NCBI GenBank assembly: GCA_903813345.2
Contig: CAIIXF020000002.1
Location: forward strand, 27,597,223 to 27,661,222
Direction: 5' to 3'
Source: Owenia fusiformis
Lineage: Eukaryota; Annelida; Polychaeta; Sabellida; Oweniidae
DNA: 64,000 nt
Below the pieces are notes generated by a model. The model saw only the letters and a program-made list of their open reading frames with translations. It was not told the DNA's origin and made no database searches. Shown piece after piece: positions 48,301-60,300 of this stretch (within the stretch, counting starts at the first letter, position 1; each line of letters starts with the position of its first letter). The position numbers were made by a program, and so were the translations under genes.

Positions 48301-51300
48301 GGATTATGTGCGACATATTTCCCCAACGACAATATGAACTGGATACGTATATGAACGATATATTGGAGTTATACACAAAAATAGGCTACAAAGCTTACGA
48401 GTATCACGAACAATTTTCGGCACAGGCGGGATCCTTATGGATTAACAAAGGAATTAAGGTCGATTGGTCGAGGAAGGACAAGGAATTGCTGCAAATGGTA
48501 TCACTCCCTCGCTATCCTGATCGTCCCCCATTAGATCATGAGAAATCACAAAGAATGGTAGTGCGCGACAGAAACGGACGTACGCGTACATATATGGATG
48601 ATGGCGGGGAAATATGTAACAATTTTAACTCAGCAGGCGGATGCAAGAGACCCATTTGTACATATGTACACGCTTGCTCCAAATGTAAGAACAGAAACCA
48701 CGGAGAGTCTGCATGCGGAAATAAGCAAAGTACAACGCTTGAAAAACCGCCTCGTCCTCAATGACTCCAAGAAATAACTTTAAAAGCATCCACATGTATC
48801 AACGTTGATTGTTTGGAATCAGAGCTCAATAATCACCCAGATAAACAATTTACTACATACTTATTGGATGGTTTGCGAAACGGTTTCAATATTATGATGG
48901 GTGAAGAAATTGCTGAATTGGATCCCTACCAGTGCAAGAATCTGCTATCTGCCCGCACTCAACCGGAGGTAGTACGGGAACTCATTGAGAAAGATTTAAA
49001 GAACGAATTCCTCATAGGGCCGTTTAAACAACCGCCATTTGATAAATACAGAATAAGCCCCATCGGTGTGGCAACAGGAAAGTATTCTCAGAAAAAGAGG
49101 CTCATATTTGATTTATCATCCCCACATAATAACGCTGATTATCCAAGCATAAATGATCTTATAGATAAAGAGTTATGCTCCTTAAAATACGTTAGAATCG
49201 ATGACGCAATTAAGATCATTTGTGAACTTGGTGTCGGTGCGCAATTATGTAAAATAGACATTGCTAATGCCTTTAAAAACATTCCTGTTACTCCCCGTCA
49301 ATGGAAATGGCTGTTAATTCAATGGATGGATGATATATACGTATGCCCGAGATTACCCTTCGGATTAAGGTCCAGTCCCAAGATATTCACACACTTGTCT
49401 CAAGCAATCGCTTGGATTGCAAAAAATAATTATAGCATAACGAACATATTATACCTCTTGGACGATTTCTTAACAATCGATCCACCTAAATTTCAATCTG
49501 AAAGGACTATGGCTCTACTTAGCTTGATTTTTAATCGCCTAAGAATTCCCATAGCCATTAAGAAAACTGAAGGTCCGACAACGTGTCTCGAATATCTTGG
49601 GGTGGTCCTTGATTCACAAAACATGGAAGTTAGACTTCCATCTGAGGAGATTAAACGCATTCTGGAGTTTATTGACATGATGTTACAGAAACGGATATGC
49701 TCTAAACGTACTCTACTTCAACTATTGGGTCATCTTATATACGCAACTCGCGTTGTTATACCCGGTAGAAGTTTCGTGTCATATCTGTTCAAACTTTCCA
49801 CAACAGTCAAAGACTTACACGACCCAGTGTTTATAAATGACAATTGTCGGGAATACTATACCCCGTAGTTGTCGCAGCCATCATCTTTGGTCAAAAATGG
49901 AAGTGTAAACGGATCATCTTTCAATGTGACAATACGGCGACAGTAGCTATAATAAACAAAGGACGATCAAAGTGCTCGCCAATCATGAAACTAATGCGTT
50001 CCCTGACATGGGCAGCGTTTACACATAATTTCGTATGTAATGCAGAACATTTACCAGGAGTTAAAAATGAAATCAGTGACGCACTTTCTCGTTTCTATTT
50101 TCAGAAGTTCCGAGTTCTAGCACCAGACGCAGCGAACGAACCGATGACTTGTCCAGATCCGTTAGAAATAATCTGGCGTTAACACGGACGGTAAATGATC
50201 TATTGGAGAGCGGAGTAAGCAAGGCCACGGCAACGGCATATCAATCTGGATTTAACTCGTATACATTATTCTTAATGCAAAACAACATTATCAATAACAG
50301 AAACATTATTCCACCTATCAGCGAAGAATTACTTATTTATTTCGTCGCACATTGTCATAGCGTATTACGGATATCTTATTCTACAATTAAACTATATCTT
50401 TGTGGGATTAGGAATCATTTCATCTGTTACGGTTCTGATTTTTACGTTATTGAGGGAAAGGATATGCAACGACTGGCTTTAGCGCTTAAGTCAATTAAAA
50501 AGAATGAAAAGCCATCGTCAAAACAACGTTTACCCATAACTTTTCATATTTTGCAACGCATTTGCAATATATTGAGGCATGGATTATTTGACCTTTACAC
50601 GGACTTGTTGATGGAAACGGCATGTACTTTGGCGTTTTTCGGATTCCTCAGGTGTGGCGAATTTACGATCAATTCGTCATCCAGACACGACAGTCACATT
50701 CCCCTGCTAATGGAAAATGTCAACATCAACAATTATAGTGTAGTTATCAGCTTATCAGCCTCAAAAACCGACCCTTTTAGGAACGGAGTGTTGATAACTT
50801 TATATAAAACAGATACAGATATATGCCCAGTTACCGTGTCAGTGAAGTACAAAGCCAGCCGAGTGAAACGTTTCCAAAATTGCGAAAACAGTCACTTCTA
50901 CCTTACAAAAGGAGGACAGCCATTATCACGGGATCGTTTCATCTCATACTTAAGATACACCCTATCCTGTTTAGGATATGATTCAAACAATTATAGTGGC
51001 CATTCATTCAGAATCGGTGCAAGCACGGAAGGTGCATCGGCTCGCCTCGAGGACCATCTAATCAAAACACTTGGTCGGTGGTCTTCCGACAGATACAGGA
51101 GGTACATCCGAACTCCTGCAAATGTTATTCAAGATGCTCAAAAAGAATTGACTAAGTCACGCAAGGCTTTGTAAATGGACACTGTAAATAATTATGTACC
51201 ACTTTGTAACATTTGACTGAAAGCACCAGTGTGAATAATATTGATATTGTTAATGTCAATAAAAGTTAGACCAATCCCGAACGGAATGTAGCAATGATCG

Positions 51301-54300
51301 TATCATGTTTTATCACCTGACCTACAAACCCAAATCAATCAACTTCTATTACAATTGGGGTTCCCATATGCTTCACTCATTTCACTAAACAATTTCTCGG
51401 TGAAATATCTGCTTGCACATGGTTTGGCAATTATTCATTTCAACTCATTCTTCCCCAACTGCAATTCATTACATTTTAATGATAGTGCAGCTGCTTCAAG
51501 ATAAACCAGTTCATAGTATTCAATTATGTAAATATACATCGCTTTCGCTATCATTTTTCAATGAACATTCTTTGAGGCATAGGGAATAAAGCCAATTAAT
51601 AGTTGATTGTAAATATTTGTATTCAAAATTAAATATATTCATATTTTCTTGTTTCTAATTGATTGTTTTGTTGTTAGACATAAATTTTGACTTATTTTAA
51701 TAAGTTTGGTTTATGGATAACGAAATAAACCACGCCTGCTTAACCTTATATAGAGTTGGGCGTGACTTGTTTGACATGTTGTGGTTGCACACGGATGCAC
51801 ACGTATTATTAGAGCTATATTTGTAATGTTCTTCCTTCTTTCAAATGTAACCAAGCTGAATACACGTTGGTCTACATTTGGAATTCAAGTATCCACCGCC
51901 ATCCCCATCCTCATCACCTTCATTGAATTTTGCTAGTACTTTTTGGCATAGTTTGTTTTCAAGTTACAATTATTCATTTCAACTCATTCTTCCCCAACTG
52001 CAATTCATTACATTTTAATGATAGTGCAGCTGCTTCAAGATAAACCAGTTCATAGTATTCAATTATGTAAATATACATCGCTTTCTATGTACATAATTGT
52101 CTCCAATTTCAAATAATCATGTTCGCAACGCGACTTATCTAGCTGATAAGACAGGTACACTCTACGGTTTACCGTCTTGATTGTTTGAAAGTGAATTAGG
52201 TTTACTTGGGCTTCTTCCCGACAATCACGGTCCCGCAGGGCCACAGTTCCGCAGAGCTGGCTGGAGGACCCCGCGCATGGTCTCAACTCTAGCACCGATT
52301 GTCTCCTTAGTTATTACCACGTAATGACTTATGCATATACGCAATTGCGTCACAACGGTGACTTCGCTATCATTTTTCAATGAACATTCTTTGAGGCATA
52401 AGGAATAAAGCCAATTAATAGTTGATTGTAAATATTTGTATTCAAAATTAAATATATTCATATTTTCTTGTTTCTAATTGATTGTTTTGTTGTTAGACAT
52501 AAAGTAAGGATTTGAATATACCTCTATTCAACAACAGTATATTAGGATATTTTTTTTGCAAGCATACATGCATGTTTATTATCCTAAATAACTTAATTCA
52601 TGTTAATATGTTTCTTTCTCCAGTACGAATTTAGGAATGCGATACCAGACTAGTTTTCCACTAAATGGCATATGATAATTTATGTTCTCTTTAATATTAA
52701 TTATGAAAAGAATTTAGCAAAAATCCAATTTGGTTAAGAAATTGACCAAAGAAAAATGGTAAGATTTCCTTTAAACTTAGCAAAATCACAAGATGAGACA
52801 CAATGGCTTTTGTTCATGATCAGACTGATGATCAAAAGAAGCAGGATAAACGATGTACAAAATAATACAAACATATGTACACGTAATCACAAGTTGATTG
52901 CTTTATTTAGTGAAAATGTTTTATAGTAATAATGCATTCAGGCAGCAGAGACTTACTTTTCACAGTTTCAACTGGAAAACATCTGAATTAATAATTTCAC
53001 TAAAATTTTGTCAAGGTAGATGAATTATTGCTACACCCATGATATACAAATAGATTGGTATGGGATCATATTGATATCAGAGGGTTTAACTAAGGACCCC
53101 CACAAAAGTTTATATACAATGAACAGGCCAGTTGCCAGCCCCCCCCCCTCCAGCAAAATGGGTCTTCAAATGTATTCATATATGTGTACTTAACACCTAA
53201 TATCAAATGTATGGCTCACTAAAATTTAAAAAATACAAACAAGAGAACAATTTTGATTCACATTATTCATAACAGATTTAATTACCATGTTCTTTCTTGG
53301 CAAATATTTTTTATAACAATGCTCAACACAACAATACCTACTACATATTGATATTCTCATGGGTTTAGGCAAATCAGAATGCTTGAACAGCCAATTAAAA
53401 CGGTTGAACGGCTAATTAAAATGGTTGAACAGCTAATTAAAACGGTTGAACAACTAATTAAAATGGTTGAACAGCTAATTAAAATGCTTGACCAGAAATA
53501 GGGTTCATAGTCCTAGTTTCTGTTATATTTATTTTCATTTTGTGTTATACTATATATATATTTTTTATTCTCTATTTCATGGAGAGGGGGGGGGGGCGTA
53601 AAAATTTAAAAAGTGTTTTCAGATTTTTGAAGGTGTATTTCTTTATTCAGTTACTTTAATAAGTGCCGAGAAATCTCAAATAGCAAGTATATGAAACTGC
53701 AATTACTATTTTCAGAATTTTTTATTTCATTTTTTTAGTTTGTTTTACCATGGGCATTCAATAGATTGAAAGTTCATGGCTTTACTGTATTCACTAGGGC
53801 ATAGCATTTCTACTGAAATGTGTAATCAGTTTAAATAATATGTGTCAATGATTAAAAAAAACAGAGCTTATTTTTCAAAACTCTTAACTTGAAAAAATCT
53901 GGAGGAAAATATGGAAAATTTTCTTTGGCAAATTATTTATCAAGTTCTGTGTATGGAATAATTAAATTACATAGGATGCTTCCTTTATAGCAGACTCTAA
54001 TCAAACTGTGAGTCTCTCTGTAATAAGGTTTGTTTTGCCTTGCCAAATTATTTTTGTTTTGTTTATGGATTAATAAAGTTTCTTTAGACACATCCTTCAA
54101 AGCAGACTCTAATCAAACTAGAGAAACGGAGTCTTTCTGTAATCAGAGTTTTTTAAGTTATGCTTATTGACTTAATTATTTAAAACACATCCTGTAATGT
54201 CTGATTGCATCTTCTCTATCAAATCAAAAATATCAAATCAATAAACAGATTATTTTCTGATTGAAGGATTTCTTCCTTCCAGACAGATCTTCCCTCCTTT

Positions 54301-57300
54301 ATAATTGTGATAATTTCTCAGGTGAAGTATAAGTGTCTGAATTTGTAAAATTCAAGACTTCACCCCAATCAAAATTATTTCAAATGTTTTTGCAATAACT
54401 TCAAAAGTAGTGAAGGGATTTTGTAAAAATGATTGTCATGACAGTGAGGGGATTTGCTATGCCTTAGCATTGCTGTTACATGTATCTAGATAATATACAT
54501 GTGAGTGAGACAATCGTCATCCTTCAAAGTTGGATGAAAATTTTTTCAATATATTTTCATTCACAAGACAAGTTTACTAAACTATTTCAATACTTTAAAT
54601 ATCTTTTTGATCAAAAACTTTAAATTCTGACATGTATGCATGAAATACATACATTTGAAATATGAGCAATATAATTATTTTATGTTGTATTGAGATAATA
54701 TTGCCATAGGTTTAAAGGGTTGCATTCGATTGAAACGGTTGCAAGAAATTCAATCAAAATTTTCAAGCGTTTACAATGGTTACATATGATTGAAACATTT
54801 TCAATGAGTTTACAACCAAAATTGTAATGGTTGCGTTGTAACGGTTGGCATGGTTGCATAAATGATCGGATCAATGATTGTACAATGATTGTGCAACGGT
54901 TTAAATTCGGACTTTCAAGGTTGAATTTTTTATAAGTAATTTTTATTAGTAATACTTGAAATTTTCATGGTAAATGGAGAATGTAATTTTGGGTTGGATA
55001 AAACAGTCTCATTGTCATATGATGTCACAATGGATAATTATTGTTACTATAGCAACATTACAAATGGCGTAGCGGGTCAAGCAAAACTTAAATTCATTTT
55101 TATTTTACTTGATCCAAATTGACTCAAAATCGCGGGGAGTTATCTTCCATTATGACTATGCTTCTTCCCACTCCTCAAATTGTCCATACTACTCTTTAAG
55201 AATTCACACAAGGGTTCACACAAGTTGTCCATGCCCCATATTTACCATATACAGTTCACCAGATAAACCACCATTAGGTTCACTAAATTTGACTGTTGAA
55301 GCAGCATATGATAGATCATCATAAGTTTGGTTCCGATGAGGGACTGATCTCAACAGCTTGAGGAAATCTTCAAGGGATACCATAGGGAGGACTGGAAAGC
55401 GTCTTTATGGACTAGGTTTGACAAGAATGCATGTGCGTCCGGGCCTATGGAAATCATTATAAATGAAATGATCCTCCAAGCAATGGAGAGTACTTCTGAA
55501 TAAATGACTTCAAGAGTACTGCTCTGCCTCTAGTACAAAAAGTTTGAACCAACCATCTTGGCAAGATGAATATGTTCTAGCAGGAAATTTTCAAATTAGT
55601 GTTAGTCAAAATTTGCTGACCCACGGACCACTTTTACTTTTTTTTATAATAACAATAAAATAAATTGTAAAAGGGATAAGTATATGAAACATTGTCCGTC
55701 AATTCAGAACAATGTACATTTGCTGGAAATTTCAACTGAATTGGTTGAAAAATGATACACTGATTTAAGGTCTTATTATAATTGCTCAATTTACCTTTAA
55801 TTTCAACTGCATATTGACTCCATTCCCAGTATTGTTCAAAACCATTCATAAAGTTTCTAAGATCACTGTACAGCTGATCATATCAGAATATTTTTGTTGT
55901 CTGTTTATCATATTAGAATCATAACAAAGACCTCAATGTTATGATTTATGTCAAATATATGACCTCAAATTTTATTCTGGCCATTGCCAAAGACCTCAAT
56001 TGCTACACGATTTCGGCCTTTTAATATTAAACAGAATGACCTTTCGGTCACATATTATGACATAAATCTAGTAAAATTGATAAGTATTTTGAAAATTCAG
56101 ATTGTATGACACATTAATTTGTTTTCATTCAAACCAAATGTCAACTTTTTAGCAAAGCAATATTTAATAATTGCAATAATCGTGTCAAATGTACATTTAT
56201 GATTTCAGTGACACCCCAAAGAATAATATAGCTATGATTATCCAAATATGTAACAAAGATACACTAAGTGTGTAATTATTTGCATATTTGCATTTTATGA
56301 TACTAATAAGCCCTCACCAGACACCTGTGGTAGACAGTGTCATTTTTCAAAAGAAAAACCTTTAGAATTATAACTAAAGAGTCAAGTTGCATGATTTAAA
56401 TGTCCCGGATACATGTACTACCTAAGCTTGATTTGTGAAAGATATTTACAGAAAGAATGGGTATTGATATGGCGATATTTTTAAACACACGTTTCTCTTA
56501 AACCAGTCATCAAAAATTTCTGAAAATCTTACAAATTGTCAATTCAATGGCCATCTTTTGAATGGTAACAATATAATTTGAAATAGATATACATGTGTAC
56601 ATACTTTCATCTATATTGTTTTAAAAAACACATCAAACACTTGTTTTGTTCTTGGTATCATGTTTCCAGAGTGAAATGAAACATCTATCTGAACCTCATT
56701 AGAACAAAACGACATAAACACAACATGTTTAGGTCTCTCAATATTGTAACTGTAGAAAGGAAATTTTGGTTGATTTTAAAAAAGTATCTTGTAAATGAAA
56801 TAAAAGTTTTTTCTTGATTTTTATCTATTTTGGGGGGATTTTGTTTTAATTTTTTGAATACTTTTTCAAAATCAACCAAAATTTCCCTTGTATAACTTTA
56901 ATATTGAGAGGTCTAAAAACATGTTGTATATGCTATTTTGTTCCAACAAGGTTTGGAAAGACATTTTATTTTATTCTCAAGAATTGGTAGAAAGGAGCAA
57001 AAACAATTGCACTAAAAAAACAAAAAATGTTAACAAAAACAGTTGTATAAAATATTTCTAAATAATTTTCGCATTAAATTGTTGTCAATCAGTCAACATT
57101 ACATAAAATACCATGTTTTTTTACAGAATGTTTTCAACAATTGGTTTAAGAGAAAAACATTGTTGAATTCGGTTCACCATATCGATACCAATCCTTTGCT
57201 TATTGTACAACTTGAATTCTTTACAGCTCAGATGCAATAGCAGACTAATGCCAATATCTGATTTGGTCTTAGTTATGCTGGGTGAATTATTTGGTGGCCA

Positions 57301-60300
57301 TTTTGAATTTTTTGATTATAAGTGCGATATTTATCACTGTGTGTCTTTCTCATAGTAGGGTAGCATTTATAATAGCTGTAGTTTCAAGAGACTAAGAAAA
57401 AACACCAAATTTGTATTCAAAATGGTTGTTTTGTTTGATTTTTATTCATCAAGTCATTACTTAGAAACTACAGGAAGCTTTATGCATCAGCACATGTAAT
57501 TGTGATGTACCAAGGAGACACAGCTGCGTCTTCAGGCCGAAGAGTTTGCACACTAAAAAGTGAAGATTCCATACTCAAAGTTGGATCTTGTATTGTAAAC
57601 TCTTGTTGATAACAAAGTTGGTGATTTCTTAGTGGATAGCCATACCACAGCTGAAATAGAAATGCAACTTGAAAATATATAAAAGGTACATAATGAGTTG
57701 CATCAAAGAAATCTTTCTGAAATATTTTTGTGAAATGGAATCAGAAAGGATAGTGGGTGTTGAGTGTTGGAAGCAATTTTTATATAATAAAAGTCAGAAC
57801 TATTGGACTGATAAAAAATGTTAGAAAACAGGCATGACTTGGAAGGATAAAAGCTTAACATATTCAAAAAGTTGTGACAATTTTTTCGAAACTTTGTACT
57901 TTCAACTCATCTCTATTACCATTCTACTCTCTTTAACTCAGATAAGAAGTCTATAATATTTAAATTCAAAACAGTAAAGGGTTTTGTTCACAGTACATGT
58001 AAATGGATGTCCATACCTTGATTGTACTACCTGACTGACACCCAAAGTTTGTCAGGTTTGCGACGATTGAAAATGGTCCATTTATGCAGCATTTAAGGAG
58101 GTCAGTATCAATCTCAGCATCATTGGAGAAAAAAACCTGTCCCTTGCGTGAACTATAAACTCTTGTGTAATCCGGATTTGGGCTGCTAGTAGCTTCACTC
58201 ATTGTAAACTTGCAGGGTCCTTCTGAATAATGTCCATCCCAAATGTAAAAATTTTAACTTTTCAACATTCAATACTCTATGTAATGATATTCTACATTTT
58301 GAACAGTTTATGTTGATTCATGCAGTATAAGTATGAAATATATAACCATTTCACACAATCTGACTATCAGTAATTGAAAAATATAGAAATAGTTATTATT
58401 TTGAAAAATAATAAATTAATGTCAAAGTAGATTGCCAAAGTTTATATGATGCTTTCTGACTGACTGAGTCTGCTATTCGTTTTACTACCTTGACCTCTAG
58501 ATTCTAGATTAATGACCTTTCACCACCATTAGATAACACTAACCTTCTGCCGTTGTTGTCGAAGGGCAAAGTGTCCAAGCCAAAGATGTTTGGTAAAAAC
58601 TTAAACGAAAAAGTCCGCCACACTTTTGCGTACTATCGCCTGGACATATAGATCTGCACTCTGCATCTGGTCGCAGACTATATTCACCATAATTGTTGGT
58701 ACAATAGCAGCTTTGTCCCAATGTAGCCCCTGCATACTTATAATAACCTGAAAAGTAAAATATGAATGTGTGGTATGAGTACCCCCATGAATGTGGGGGT
58801 GTTTTGCCTTTTTCTTGTTCTTGACATTTAGTGATAGGAAAACTATACTTATCAAAGTCAAAAATTAAAAGAAAGCAAACATTTATGGGGGTTGGTACGA
58901 GCAGATATCAAATATCATATAGAGTACAAGTACTAGAAAAACATAAACATTATCTCTAAATTGAACACTAATCCCTGATTACGATTTCAATAACAAAACA
59001 CTATTAGAATCACAAAACATGTGAAAGAAAATGGAGTCTCAAAACTAAGATATAGTTAGTTCGATAAAAGCTTGTTAAAGTTGTACTAAAACCATTGTCA
59101 GAATAGCTTGTACTTAGCACAAATAACATCTATTTTGTTATTTGTGATATGCCCCACAAAACATGATTTATTAGACAAAACTGTCAACTTCTGAAATGTT
59201 ATTTTTCACACACTTTCTAAAGTCATGTGACCATTTGACGTGTCGTGTGCCAAGTTATTCTGGCGCTAAATTTAAAGTTGTTGTTGTAGTTGTGTAGTAA
59301 TTTTATTTTGAAAAATAAAATCAGCCCGGCAGCCAGTAGCCAGTAGTTGCATTCGCAAATGCAGCCTAAATAAGTTTGTCTTGTCACTCGGAAAAGTGTT
59401 CCACTAACGGAGGTGTTGCACTTCCAAAGGTGTTCCACTTTACAGGTTTCACTGTATTTACCTGCTCGACTACATGATACACTGCACCGCTCTGGGGTAT
59501 TGTTTAAGTCTGAGTTGTATGCCATGTAAGGTAGATCAGCATAGGAGTCAACCTTAAAACATCCAATGTATGCATCGCTTGATGCTGAAATAGAAATACA
59601 GTAAAACCTGTATATAGAATAGGATTTAATTAGTACTGATGCCCTTTTAGGGCCAAACGTACATCCAATATACAATTTTCAATAACAATGTCTGTATATA
59701 GTGAACACCTATGGAGCCACAAGAAAGTGTCCACTGTAGGTAGGTGTTCACTACAGAGAGAGATCTTATAAAGGAGTCAATGTAAAATTTGTCTTAAAGT
59801 GGTGTTCACTAAACAAAGGTGTTCACTGGAGAGAGGTGTCCATTAAGACAGGTTTACTGTAATGAAAATTATTAAATTACAATATATATAGTCATAACCA
59901 ACGAAATAATGCATTCATATGATGATCTAAAAGTTGCTAAAAGAATTACCGAGTTTTTGACTAACCTTCTAATAACAATGGTAGCATCCCAATAGCAAGA
60001 GGCAAAGCAATCTGAATCAATCCTAGTCTTGAAGAAGTCATCCTCATTTTGGTAAAAGTGTTGTATTACTCAGTTAGATAACTTACTGCAAATAATTTTT
60101 TCCAATGTAAGTTGCATATTCATGCGCCTGTTGTTATCCTAGCTAGAAAACATGTTGTCCGTTATGAAACTAATATTGTATGATTCCATCTTCATTTTAG
60201 TTTCAATTTCCTGCAAAATATTACATTTAAATAGATATTACCTTCATAAAATGGAAACAGCAATTTGTTTAGTTATTTGTTTTAAAATATTAGATTTTGG

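Larger units (their letters stand above)
47344..52503 (+). mobile_element. Ngaro/PAT-like tyrosine-recombinase retrotransposon (DIRS order)
   Basis: The layout is A1 (47351-47552), ORFs (47598-51174), B1 (51428-51684), A2 (51691-51892), B2 (51967-52503), the split direct repeat of Ngaro and PAT elements. The A copies look identical over 202 bp; the B copies differ at about one base apart from a 281-bp insert in B2. Coding order is a Gag-like ORF with zinc motif, RT, RNase H and tyrosine recombinase. No integrase or methyltransferase was seen, which favours Ngaro over DIRS1. There is no obvious target duplication, as expected for recombinase-mediated insertion. The RNase H is internally deleted, so this copy probably cannot replicate alone. 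Confidence 0.92.

Noticed and set aside
52086-52366. tRNA or 5S-derived SINE in B2
   Set aside because: No convincing A and B boxes or 5S promoter on either strand.
52059-52461. Overlapping minus-strand ORFs across the B2 insert
   Set aside because: They span the repeat/insert border and share no features with known proteins.
59223-59675. Single 150-codon minus-strand ORF
   Set aside because: It runs through intron sequence on both sides of the true exon 59584-59462; splice sites and phase support the shorter exon.
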